A DNA stretch of 17,861 bases from Bacteroides sp. CAG:443. GTDB lineage: Bacteria > Bacteroidota > Bacteroidia > Bacteroidales > Bacteroidaceae. Below are positions 1 through 7,693 of the stretch, one piece after another (position 1 is the stretch's first letter; every line of letters starts with the position of its first letter). The position numbers and the translations under genes were made by a program. A model generated the notes under the pieces. The model was given only the letters and a program-made list of their open reading frames with translations, was not told where the DNA came from and made no database searches. The stretch is taken from the NCBI GenBank assembly GCA_000432735.1, contig FR887806.1, positions 1 to 17,861 of the forward strand, given 5' to 3'.

Positions 1-8
1 AAACGACA

Positions 9-40
9 GAGGCCATCTCAATTCATTTTGAGACGGCCTC
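9..40 (-). terminator. Hairpin behind the glyS-FKBP operon
   Basis: The arms GAGGCC-A-TCTCAA (9-21) and TTGAGA-C-GGCCTC (28-40) pair over 12 bp with one A/C mismatch and a 6-nt loop. The hairpin lies about 54 nt beyond the stop codon of the FKBP gene, which is transcribed leftwards. The tail on the minus strand is only moderately U-rich, so the structure is clear but its efficiency as an intrinsic terminator is inferred. It may also serve convergent transcription from the left. Confidence 0.6.
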
Positions 41-93
41 TTCTCCATGTCTTTATAGTGATATCTGTAACTTGTTATCTATACAAATAACGC

Positions 94-744
94 TTATTCC
101 ATTTTCAGTTTCAGAGAACGATCGTCCGGTCCTTTCGGATGGATAACCTCTTCCAGACGTACATCGAACACCAGCGCTGAGTATGCGGGAATATCACCAC
201 TAGCAACCGAACCATATCCTAATGAAGCTGGAATATACAACTCAACGTGCTGTCCTTCCTTCATTTGCATCAAGGCAGTAGTCCAACCTACAATCACACC
301 CGAAATGGCAAAACTTCTCGGTTCACTGACTTCAGCATTCCAGTTACCAGAGAAACTTTGATCGAATACCGTACCATTGATCAGTTTTCCACGATAGTGC
401 ACAGCCACGGTATCGGTACCCAAAGGAGAAATGCCCAGCGGTTCGATATCATCTTGCGGGAAAAGCTTCATATACACATAGTCATTCTTTCCCGGCGTAT
501 AAGTCTGATAACCCAATCCCTCTGAGGCCTCTGTCTGTATCTTGTAGTTAAGGATCCTCAACCAGTTTTCTCCAGCGGGAGGATTCGCACAGATAGAAGC
601 TATGGAGTCGATATACGCATCGTTGCGCACCGCCCAGTCACTATACGGATCAGCTACCTGCGTATCCTTACTACAGGAAGTAATCCCTATGCTCAGCGAG
701 AAGAAGATACCCAACAAATATAAGATGTTCTTATTCATGTACAT
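94..744 (-). CDS. FKBP-type peptidyl-prolyl cis-trans isomerase, lipoprotein
   Basis: Predicted peptidyl-prolyl isomerase of 216 aa. Residues 1-24 form a lipoprotein signal peptide with lipobox ITSC and the modified cysteine at 24. A short linker region follows, then one FKBP domain at about 108-201 with the family signatures VHYRG, FDQSF, VIVGW (150-154), MKEGQ, IPASLGYG and LVFDVRLEEV. The protein probably folds or isomerises client proteins in the cell envelope. The start at 744 lies 11 bp beyond the end of glyS, so the two genes are probably co-transcribed; an alternative Met at 738 keeps the same lipobox. The family is secure. The client proteins, and whether the lipoprotein faces the periplasm or the surface, cannot be read from the sequence. 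Confidence 0.9.
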   Translation of the reverse strand: MYMNKNILYLLGIFFSLSIGITSCSKDTQVADPYSDWAVRNDAYIDSIASICANPPAGENWLRILNYKIQTEASEGLGYQTYTPGKNDYVYMKLFPQDDIEPLGISPLGTDTVAVHYRGKLINGTVFDQSFSGNWNAEVSEPRSFAISGVIVGWTTALMQMKEGQHVELYIPASLGYGSVASGDIPAYSALVFDVRLEEVIHPKGPDDRSLKLKME

Positions 745-755
745 GCTATATTAGA

Positions 756-2300
756 TTATTCTAATGTTTTCAGCAGACTAGTAATGCTAACCTTGTCGGC
801 AATGATATTGTTCAAGTCGGCAATAGCCACACGTTCCTGTTCCATGGTATCACGGTTACGCAGTGTCACGCAGTTGTCTTCCAAAGTCTGATGATCGATA
901 GTGATACAGTACGGAGTACCGATGGCATCCTGACGACGGTAACGTTTACCGATGCTGTCTTTTTCGTCGTACTGGCAGTGGAAATGGAACTTCAGGTCGT
1001 TCATGATTTCACGAGCCTTTTCAGGCAGCCCGTCTTTCTTTACCAGAGGCATGATAGCCAGTTTCACCGGAGCCAGTGCAGCAGGCAATTTCAGTACAAC
1101 ACGACTTTCGCCATTTTCCAATTTTTCTTCGCAATAAGAAGCACACATCACGCTCAGGAACATACGGTCTACACCGATAGATGTTTCGATAACGTACGGA
1201 GTATACGATTCGTTGATTTCCGGATCGAAGTACTTAATGCTCTTGCCAGAGAATTTCTCGTGCTGGCTCAAGTCGAAGTTTGTACGGCTGTGGATACCTT
1301 CCACTTCCTTGAATCCGAACGGCATCAGGAATTCGATGTCGGTAGCAGCGTTAGCGTAGTGAGCCAGTTTTTCGTGATCGTGGAAACGATAGTGATCGTC
1401 GCCGAAGCCCAGTGCCTTGTGCCATTTCAGACGAGTTTCTTTCCATTTCTTGAACCATTCGAGTTCGGTACCCGGTTTTACGAAGAACTGCATTTCCATC
1501 TGTTCGAACTCACGCATACGGAAGATGAACTGACGGGCAACGATTTCGTTACGGAAAGCCTTACCGATCTGTGCGATACCGAAAGGAATCTTCATACGAC
1601 CGGTCTTCTGTACGTTCAGGTAGTTAACGAAAATCCCCTGAGCAGTTTCCGGACGGAGGTATACCTTCATGGAACCTTCGGCAGTAGAACCCATTTCGGT
1701 AGAGAACATCAGATTGAACTGACGGACTTCGGTCCAGTTCTTGGTACCCGAAATCGGACAAACGATTTCCTCGTCGAGGATAATCTGACGCAGTTCGTTC
1801 AAGTCCGGTCCGGCATTCATAGCCTTTGTATAGCGTTCGTGCAATGCGTCGCGCTTAGCCTGATGTTCCAGTACACGTGGGTTTGTGCTGCGGAACTGAG
1901 CCTCATCGAAAGCATCGCCGAATTTCTTGGCAGCCTTGGCTACTTCCTTGTTGATTTTCTCGTCGTATTTGGCAATCTGATCTTCAATCAGCACATCGGC
2001 ACGGTAACGTTTCTTCGAGTCGCGGTTATCAATCAACGGATCATTGAACGCGTCTACGTGTCCCGAAGCCTTCCAGATGGTAGGATGCATGAAGATAGCC
2101 GAGTCAAGTCCCACGATATTTTCATGGAGCAACACCATGCTCTGCCACCAGTACTGTTTGATATTGTTTTTCAGTTCCACACCCATCTGACCGTAATCGT
2201 ATACAGCTCCCAGTCCATCGTAAATTTCACTTGAGGGAAATACGAAACCATACTCTTTACAGTGTGAAACAATTTTTTTGAAAACGTCTTCTTGTGCCAT
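756..2300 (-). CDS. glyS: Glycyl-tRNA synthetase, homodimeric class II type
   Basis: Charges tRNA-Gly with glycine in the cytoplasm. The 514-aa single-chain protein belongs to the alpha2 (archaeal/eukaryotic-like) glycyl-tRNA synthetase family rather than the two-subunit glyQ/glyS type. Visible landmarks are the N-terminal FPSSEIYDGLGAVYDYG segment (21-37), RPETAQG (216-222), class II motif 2 around FRNEI (249-253), motif 3 ETSIGVDRMF (372-381), and a C-terminal anticodon-binding domain from about residue 400 containing APVKLAIMPL. The long insertion at about 95-180 is usual for this type. It is the first gene of a two-gene operon with the FKBP lipoprotein. A TAnnTTTG promoter element lies 55-62 nt upstream of the start codon. 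Confidence 0.97.
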   Translation of the reverse strand: MAQEDVFKKIVSHCKEYGFVFPSSEIYDGLGAVYDYGQMGVELKNNIKQYWWQSMVLLHENIVGLDSAIFMHPTIWKASGHVDAFNDPLIDNRDSKKRYRADVLIEDQIAKYDEKINKEVAKAAKKFGDAFDEAQFRSTNPRVLEHQAKRDALHERYTKAMNAGPDLNELRQIILDEEIVCPISGTKNWTEVRQFNLMFSTEMGSTAEGSMKVYLRPETAQGIFVNYLNVQKTGRMKIPFGIAQIGKAFRNEIVARQFIFRMREFEQMEMQFFVKPGTELEWFKKWKETRLKWHKALGFGDDHYRFHDHEKLAHYANAATDIEFLMPFGFKEVEGIHSRTNFDLSQHEKFSGKSIKYFDPEINESYTPYVIETSIGVDRMFLSVMCASYCEEKLENGESRVVLKLPAALAPVKLAIMPLVKKDGLPEKAREIMNDLKFHFHCQYDEKDSIGKRYRRQDAIGTPYCITIDHQTLEDNCVTLRNRDTMEQERVAIADLNNIIADKVSITSLLKTLE

Positions 2301-2354
2301 TTTTCTTTCTTATTTTGATATTTCTTATTTTACATTCTCTTACATAGTAGGGCA

Positions 2355-2362
2355 CAAAGATA
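2355..2362 (-). promoter_or_regulatory. -7 promoter element of glyS
   Basis: On the minus strand this reads TATCTTTG, an exact match to the Bacteroides -7 consensus TAnnTTTG. It lies 55 nt upstream of the glyS start codon. No clear -33 TTTG is visible at the expected distance. The intergenic region also carries the divergent MATE promoter. Confidence 0.7.
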
Positions 2363-2449
2363 GATATTTATAAGCAAAAAAGAAGAATCGCTGTATTAAT
2401 TTATCTTATGAATAGGTGGAATCTGTAAGGAAAGATGGTTATTTTTTTC

Positions 2450-2457
2450 TACTTTTG
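2450..2457 (+). promoter_or_regulatory. -7 promoter element of the MATE gene
   Basis: TACTTTTG matches TAnnTTTG exactly and ends 21 nt before the ATG at 2479, predicting a very short leader. Because the GTG at 2416 lies upstream of this element, the promoter supports the start at 2479. Confidence 0.65.
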
Positions 2458-2478
2458 CATCAGATTGAACGAAAAGCA

Positions 2479-3851
2479 ATGAACACGAAAGACAAATTTA
2501 CGTTAATGACTACCGCTCCGATACCCAGACTTATCGGATCACTCGCCATACCTACCATCATCAGCATGCTGGTAACTTCGTTTTACGTTATGGCAGATAC
2601 TTACTTCGTAGGAAAAATCAATACGCAGTCTACTGCCGCGGTCGGCATTTCGTTCTCCATCATGGCCATCATACAGGCATTCGGGTTCTTCTTTGGCCAC
2701 GGCTCAGGCAACTACATCTCGCGCAAGCTGGGTGCCCAGGACTACGAGAATGCAGAAAAGATGGCCTCAACCGGATTCTTCTACGCCTTCATGGCAGGCG
2801 CGCTGATAGCCCTCTTCGGGCATCTGTTCCTTACGGAAATCTGTATCGCCCTGGGGTCTACCCCCACTATCCTGCCCTATGCGGAGAAATACCTGGGCAT
2901 CGTTCTGCTGGGAGCTCCGTTCATGGCCTCCTCGCTCGTACTGAACAACCAGATGCGTTTTCAGGGAAACGCGGTGTATGCCATGGTAGGCATCATCATC
3001 GGGGCGGTGCTGAACATCGGGCTCGACCCGTTGCTCATCTTTGTGTTCGACATGGGCATATCGGGAGCCGCGTGGGCCACATTGACCAGCCAGATATGCA
3101 GTTTCACGGTACTGCTCATCATGGACAGCCGGGGTACGAACATCCGCATCCGTTTCAAGAATTTTACTCCGAAGGCTTCCTTCCTAAAGGAAATCGTCTT
3201 CGGCGGAAGTCCCTCGCTCTGCCGTCAGGGACTGGCCAGCCTGTCGACCATCCTGCTGAACGTAGCAGCCGGAGTTTACGGCGACGCAGCCATTGCAACG
3301 TAGCAGCCGGAGTCTACGGCGACGCAGCCATTGCGGGTATGTCTATCGTAACCCGTATCTGCATGTTCATCAACTCCTTCCTCATCGGTTTCGGACAAGG
3401 ATTCCAGCCGGTATGCGGCTTCAACTACGGCGCCGGACTGTTCCACCGTGTGCGTGAGGGATTCTGGTTCTGCGTAAAGACGGGAGCCGTCTTTTTGTTC
3501 GTCTGTGCCGTCATCGGTTACATCTTCTCGCCCGAAATCGTATCGTGGTTCCGCGACGACCCGCACGTCATCGAAACCGGAACACGCGCCCTGCGCTGGC
3601 AGCTCATTACCCTGCCGCTGGGAGCCTGGGTCATCTTGTGCAACATGATGCTTCAGACCATCCGCAAGCCGGTACGCGCCGTTACCCTGTCGTCGGCACG
3701 ACAAGGGCTGTTCTTCATCCCGTTCATCCTGATTCTCCCCCACTTCCTGGGATTGCAGGGTGTGGAGATGTGTCAGGCAGTGTCCGACCTCTGTTCGTTC
3801 CTGATTGCCATTCCGCTGACAGTTCCCGTGCTGAATGAAATGAAAAAATAA
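2479..3851 (+). pseudogene. MATE-family multidrug/sodium antiporter, frameshifted by a 38-bp tandem duplication
   Basis: The 5' part (2479-3303, 274 aa) is the N-terminal portion of a MATE transporter: the cytosolic start PIPRLIGSLAIPTIISMLV, then TSFYVMADTYFVGKI and repeated hydrophobic helices. After residue 273 it meets a TAG at 3301-3303. The 3' part continues in another frame from NVAAGVYGDAAIAGMSI (from 3297) to the stop at 3849-3851. A 38-bp tandem duplication (3259-3296 and 3297-3334) separates them; removing one copy restores a single 444-aa ORF, the usual MATE length. The start at 2479 was chosen over GTG 2416 because it begins the conserved region and follows the promoter. As written the product lacks its last helices and is probably non-functional. 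An ATG at 3339 could start the C-terminal part. Whether this is a real mutation, a switchable state or an assembly error is open. The substrate is unknown. Confidence 0.88.
3259..3334 (+). repeat. 38-bp tandem duplication inside the MATE gene
   Basis: The two adjacent copies, 3259-3296 and 3297-3334, differ at one base (GTT versus GTC, both Val in the functional frame). Each encodes NVAAGVYGDAAIA. Because 38 is not a multiple of three, the second copy moves the rest of the gene into another frame. Confidence 0.95.
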
Positions 3852-3853
3852 GC

Positions 3854-3869
3854 CTTTTTCCGGAAAAAG
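3854..3869 (+). other. 16-bp palindrome just behind the MATE gene
   Basis: CTTTTTCCGGAAAAAG is a perfect palindrome starting 2 nt after the MATE stop codon. It lacks a convincing loop and U-tract, so it is a poor terminator; it may still help end transcription. Confidence 0.35.
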
Positions 3870-3890
3870 ATGCCGGAGAAGAAACGGAAA

Positions 3891-3942
3891 TTTGTACAAA
3901 AGAAAATCACGTTTGTACAAAACAAAAAAAGATTTGTACAAA
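3891..3942. promoter_or_regulatory. Three TTTGTACAAA palindromes at exact 21-bp period
   Basis: Perfect 10-bp palindromes start at 3891, 3912 and 3933, so each is 21 bp from the next (two helical turns, same DNA face). The spacers are A-rich. The third copy extends to a 12-bp palindrome. The array lies 40-91 bp behind the MATE stop codon and 250-301 bp before the topoisomerase IV start. The geometry suggests cooperative binding of a dimeric DNA-binding protein. The protein and the regulated gene are not identifiable here. Confidence 0.6.
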
Positions 3943-4155
3943 TTCCGGGGAAAGCGTGCCCGAACGGTCACTAAATGATGTCGGGAAAATCTCCTTAGAA
4001 CGTCCTTTGCCGGGAAGCGTTTCCCCAATAATTTCTACAAAAATCGGACGGACAGGCAAGAAAAACCGGCTTATCCATAGGTTCAATCCCGCTTTTCGGA
4101 CACTCGGATGCGGGTTTATTTTAAACAATATAGTAAATAGGAACATTTTTTTTCG

Positions 4156-4163
4156 TATTTTTG
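4156..4163 (+). promoter_or_regulatory. -7 promoter element of the parC operon
   Basis: TATTTTTG is an exact TAnnTTTG match ending 28 nt before the ATG at 4192. No clear -33 TTTG is visible. The start codon has no recognisable Shine-Dalgarno sequence, which is common in this phylum. Confidence 0.65.
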
Positions 4164-4191
4164 TCTGTTGTTTTTCCACTAAATCACTTAT

Positions 4192-6828
4192 ATGAGCGAA
4201 GATACTTTCGAAAAAGACGATATCCAATCAAGCGATAAAGAAGCACATTCTGACTATAAGCCCGTCGATCAGGACAACGAGGCCGTGAAGCATCAGTTGA
4301 GCGGCATGTACCAGAACTGGTTTCTGGACTATGCCTCGTATGTGATACTGGAACGTGCGGTTCCTCACATCAACGATGGACTGAAACCCGTACAGCGACG
4401 CATCCTGCACTCCATGAAGCGACTGGATGACGGACGGTACAACAAGGTTGCAAACATTGTAGGACATACCATGCAGTTCCACCCGCACGGCGACGCCTCC
4501 ATCGGCGACGCACTGGTGCAGCTGGGACAGAAGGACCTGCTCATCGACTGCCAAGGTAACTGGGGTAATATCCTTACCGGCGACGATGCCGCGGCTCCCC
4601 GATACATCGAGGCACGTCTTTCCAAGTTCGCCCTCGACGTGGTGTTCAACCCGAAAACGACCGAATGGCAGGCTTCTTACGACGGACGAAACCGTGAACC
4701 GGTGACGCTGCCCGTCAAGTTCCCGCTCCTGCTGGCTCAGGGTGTGGAAGGTATCGCCGTAGGTCTTTCATCCAAGATATTGCCGCACAACTTCAACGAG
4801 CTGTGCGACGCTGCCATCGCCTACCTGCACGGGGAGGAGTTTCACCTCTATCCCGATTTTCAGACGGGAGGCTCCATCGACGTATCGCGCTACAACGACG
4901 GCGAACGCGGTGGTGTGGTACGTGTGCGTGCCAAGATTTCGAAGATAGACAACAAGACGCTCTGTATCAGTGAAATTCCGTACGGGAAAACAACATCCTC
5001 GCTGATAGAATCTATTCTGAAAGCTATCGAGAAGGGCAAAATCAAGGTGCGGAAGGTGGACGACAATACCGCCGATAAAGTGGAGATTCTGGTACATCTG
5101 GCTCCGGGCGTTTCGTCAGACAAGACGCTGGATGCGCTGTATGCCTTTACCGACTGCGAGGTGAACATCTCGCCCAACTGCTGTGTCATCGACAACAAGA
5201 AACCGCATTTTCTTTCGGTCAGCGCGGTACTCCGCAAGTCGGTAGACAATACGCTGTCGCTACTGCGTCAGGAACTGAATATCCAGCGCAACGAAACACT
5301 GGAAACGCTGCACTTCGCCTCGCTGGAGAAGATTTTCATCGAGGAACGTATCTACAAGGACAAGCAGTTTGAGCAGGCGGAGAACATGGATGCTGCCTGT
5401 GAGCACATCGACGAGCGACTGACTCCTTTCTACCCGCAGTTTGTACGTGAAGTGACCAAGGAGGATATTCTCAAGCTTATGGAAATCAAGATGGCGCGCA
5501 TCCTGAAGTTCAACAAGGACAAGGCGGACGAGTTCATCACCAAGCTGAAAGCCGACATCGAAGAGATAGACAACCATCTGGCACACATCACCGAATATAC
5601 CATCGACTGGTACATGCGGCTCAAGGAGAAGTACGGCAAGAATTTCCCGCGACGTACGGAAATACGCAACTTCGATACGATTGTGGCAACCAAGGTGGCG
5701 GAAGCCAACGAAAAACTGTATATCAACCGCGAGGAAGGATTCATCGGTACGGGACTGAAGAAGGACGAGTATATCTGCAACTGTTCCGACATCGACGATG
5801 TGATTATCTTCTACAAGGATGGAAAATATAAGATTGTGCGTGTGTCCGACAAGCTGTTTGTGGGCAAGAACATCCTCTACGTGAACATCTTCAAGAAGAA
5901 CGACAAGCGTACCATCTACAACGTGATTTACCGCGACGGAAAAGAGGGATTCCACTACATCAAGCGTTTCAACGTGACTTCGATGATCCGCGACCGTGAA
6001 TACGACGTGACGCAGGGTACTCCCGGCTCGAAAATCGTGTATTTCACCGCCAACCCGAACGGAGAAGCAGAGGTCATCAAGGTGACGCTCCGTCCGAATC
6101 CGCGCATCAAAAAACTGATATTCGAGAAAGATTTCAGTACCATCAACATCAAGGGACGCCAGTCGATGGGTAACCTGCTGACCAAGTACGAGGTACACAA
6201 AATCAGCCTGAAACAGCGCGGCGGCTCTACACTGGGGGGCAGAAAGGTATGGTTCGACCACGATGTGCTGCGTCTGAACTACGACGGACGCGGACAGTAT
6301 CTGGGTGAATTCCAGAGCGGAGAAAGCATTCTGGTGGTACACAAGAACGGAGAATTCTATACGACCGACTTCGACCTGAACAACCATTACGATGCCGACA
6401 TCCAGTTTATCGAGAAATTCAATGCCGACAAGGTATGGACGGCGGTACTCTACGATGCTGACCAGCAGAACTATCCGTACCTGAAACGGTTTACCTTCGA
6501 GCAGACTTCGAAACGGCAGAATTATCTGGGCGAAAACAAGCATAATCAGCTTGTCCTGCTGTCGAGCGAGGCTTATCCGCGTCTGCAAGTTGTATTCGGC
6601 GGTCACGACAGCTTCAGGGAAGCACTGATTGTGGAAGCCAGCGACTTTGTGGGTGTGAAGAGCTTCAAGGCCAAAGGCAAGCGTCTGACAACCTTTACCG
6701 TAGACCACATAGAGGAACTGGAACCTACCCGAAAGCCGGAACCGCAGGAGGAAACCGTCGAAACGGATGCTCCGGAAACGGAAAACGATACAACGGACGA
6801 AGACAACGAACAAATGACTTTATTCTAA
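4192..6828 (+). CDS. parC: DNA topoisomerase IV subunit A
   Basis: Type IIA topoisomerase subunit that breaks and rejoins DNA and, with ParE (not in this window), unlinks daughter chromosomes. The protein is 878 aa. The breakage-reunion domain covers about 35-480, with NDGLKPVQRRIL (61-72), the HPHGDASIGDAL segment (97-108) and the catalytic tyrosine at about Y138 in APRYIEARL. A coiled-coil tower region (about 400-480) follows, then a divergent C-terminal DNA-wrapping beta-propeller-like region, and an acidic tail (QEETVETDAPETENDTTDEDNE). No canonical GyrA box is apparent, and the length and tail fit the Bacteroidetes ParC-like form rather than GyrA. It heads an operon with two envelope-protein genes. 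GyrA is the alternative call but less likely. Confidence 0.9.
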   Translation: MSEDTFEKDDIQSSDKEAHSDYKPVDQDNEAVKHQLSGMYQNWFLDYASYVILERAVPHINDGLKPVQRRILHSMKRLDDGRYNKVANIVGHTMQFHPHGDASIGDALVQLGQKDLLIDCQGNWGNILTGDDAAAPRYIEARLSKFALDVVFNPKTTEWQASYDGRNREPVTLPVKFPLLLAQGVEGIAVGLSSKILPHNFNELCDAAIAYLHGEEFHLYPDFQTGGSIDVSRYNDGERGGVVRVRAKISKIDNKTLCISEIPYGKTTSSLIESILKAIEKGKIKVRKVDDNTADKVEILVHLAPGVSSDKTLDALYAFTDCEVNISPNCCVIDNKKPHFLSVSAVLRKSVDNTLSLLRQELNIQRNETLETLHFASLEKIFIEERIYKDKQFEQAENMDAACEHIDERLTPFYPQFVREVTKEDILKLMEIKMARILKFNKDKADEFITKLKADIEEIDNHLAHITEYTIDWYMRLKEKYGKNFPRRTEIRNFDTIVATKVAEANEKLYINREEGFIGTGLKKDEYICNCSDIDDVIIFYKDGKYKIVRVSDKLFVGKNILYVNIFKKNDKRTIYNVIYRDGKEGFHYIKRFNVTSMIRDREYDVTQGTPGSKIVYFTANPNGEAEVIKVTLRPNPRIKKLIFEKDFSTINIKGRQSMGNLLTKYEVHKISLKQRGGSTLGGRKVWFDHDVLRLNYDGRGQYLGEFQSGESILVVHKNGEFYTTDFDLNNHYDADIQFIEKFNADKVWTAVLYDADQQNYPYLKRFTFEQTSKRQNYLGENKHNQLVLLSSEAYPRLQVVFGGHDSFREALIVEASDFVGVKSFKAKGKRLTTFTVDHIEELEPTRKPEPQEETVETDAPETENDTTDEDNEQMTLF

Positions 6829-6838
6829 AACCGGAACC

Positions 6839-7690
6839 ATGAAACAGAAGTTTATCATGCTGCTCATCGCCCTGGGGACTTTCTTGTCTGTCGGCGCACA
6901 GGAAGACAGTCTGCGTGCCACACGGTACGTCATGCGGTCTACCCTGTTCGGCGTAGGACACAGCAACGTATTCGAAACGTATCTTTCTCCGCTGGAATAT
7001 ACGGGAACCGAAGTACGCTTCCTGCACGAAAGCATGCGCATGACACGCCTGCTGGGAGGCAAGGTTTCCGGACAGAGCCTGATTCAGGTGAATGCTTCGT
7101 ACAACAAGAATATCTCTCAGACGGCCGAGATGTATGCCGGGCTGGTGAACTGGAGCTATGCCCTGCACTATCAGTTCCGCATGAACGACGACAAGCTGAA
7201 AATCCTGGTCGGACCGATACTCGACCTGAACGGAGGGGTGGTTTACAACCGGCGTAACTCCAACAATCCCGCTCAGGCAAAGGCTTACGGCGGACTGGGA
7301 GCATCGGGGATGCTTATTTATAAGTTCCACATTGCACGCTATCCGCTTACGGTACGCTATCAGGCCAATCTCCCGCTGCTGGGCGTCATGTTCTCACCCG
7401 AATACGGTGAATCGTACTATGAGATTTTTTCTTTAGGCAACGGCGGACGGAACGTGGTGTTCACTTCGCTGCACAACAACCCATCGCTGCGGCAGATGGT
7501 GACGCTGGACTTCCCGATACGCAACGTAACGATGCGCGTGGGCTATGTATGCGACATCCAGCAGTCGAAGGTAAACAACCTGAAAAGCCACGCCTACTCG
7601 CACAACTTCATGATAGGTTTCGTACGCAACCTGTATCTGCTGCGCGGAAAGAACCGCATCAGCATGCCACTTAAAGTAACTCCCTTTTAG
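6839..7690 (+). CDS. DUF3316-like secreted protein
   Basis: The 283-aa protein has a clear signal peptide (MKQKFIMLLIALGTFLSVGA, cleaved before QEDS). The mature part is rich in alternating beta-strand patterns (AGLVNWSYALHYQFRM, LKILVGPILDLNGGVVYN) and aromatic residues, like a small outer-membrane beta-barrel, and ends in hydrophobic-aromatic strands and a terminal Phe. I recognise it as resembling the DUF3316 family of Bacteroides, whose function is not established. It starts 10 bp after the parC stop and is followed 3 bp later by the S41 protease gene, so the three are very probably co-transcribed. Barrel formation is inferred from sequence pattern only. Confidence 0.75.
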   Translation: MKQKFIMLLIALGTFLSVGAQEDSLRATRYVMRSTLFGVGHSNVFETYLSPLEYTGTEVRFLHESMRMTRLLGGKVSGQSLIQVNASYNKNISQTAEMYAGLVNWSYALHYQFRMNDDKLKILVGPILDLNGGVVYNRRNSNNPAQAKAYGGLGASGMLIYKFHIARYPLTVRYQANLPLLGVMFSPEYGESYYEIFSLGNGGRNVVFTSLHNNPSLRQMVTLDFPIRNVTMRVGYVCDIQQSKVNNLKSHAYSHNFMIGFVRNLYLLRGKNRISMPLKVTPF

Positions 7691-7693
7691 CTT

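Larger units (their letters stand above)
3852..4191. other. Intergenic region between the MATE pseudogene and parC
   Basis: This 340-bp gap holds the palindrome behind the MATE gene, the triple TTTGTACAAA array, a weak hairpin with arms CCCGC (4088-4092) and GCGGG (4110-4114) followed by TTTATTTT, and the parC -7 element at 4156-4163. The open frames that cross it on either strand look non-coding, and I see no RNA gene. Confidence 0.6.

Noticed and set aside
891..2234. 447-codon plus-strand frame opposite glyS
   Set aside because: It is antisense to glycyl-tRNA synthetase, and its composition is typical of a mirror frame.
2416..2478. Upstream GTG start for the MATE gene
   Set aside because: The extension precedes the TAnnTTTG promoter element and adds residues not typical of MATE proteins; ATG 2479 fits better.
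3891..3942. CRISPR-like array
   Set aside because: The repeats are only 10 bp with 11-bp spacers, there are only three copies, and no cas gene is present.
3276..4028. 250-codon minus-strand frame opposite the MATE 3' part
   Set aside because: It is a Glu/Asp/Arg-rich shadow of the transporter. It also crosses the palindrome array, which is unlikely in a gene.
5260..6813. Long minus-strand open frame of 517 codons opposite parC
   Set aside because: It is fully antisense to a clear topoisomerase gene and has a Val/Phe/His-rich shadow composition with no recognisable domain.
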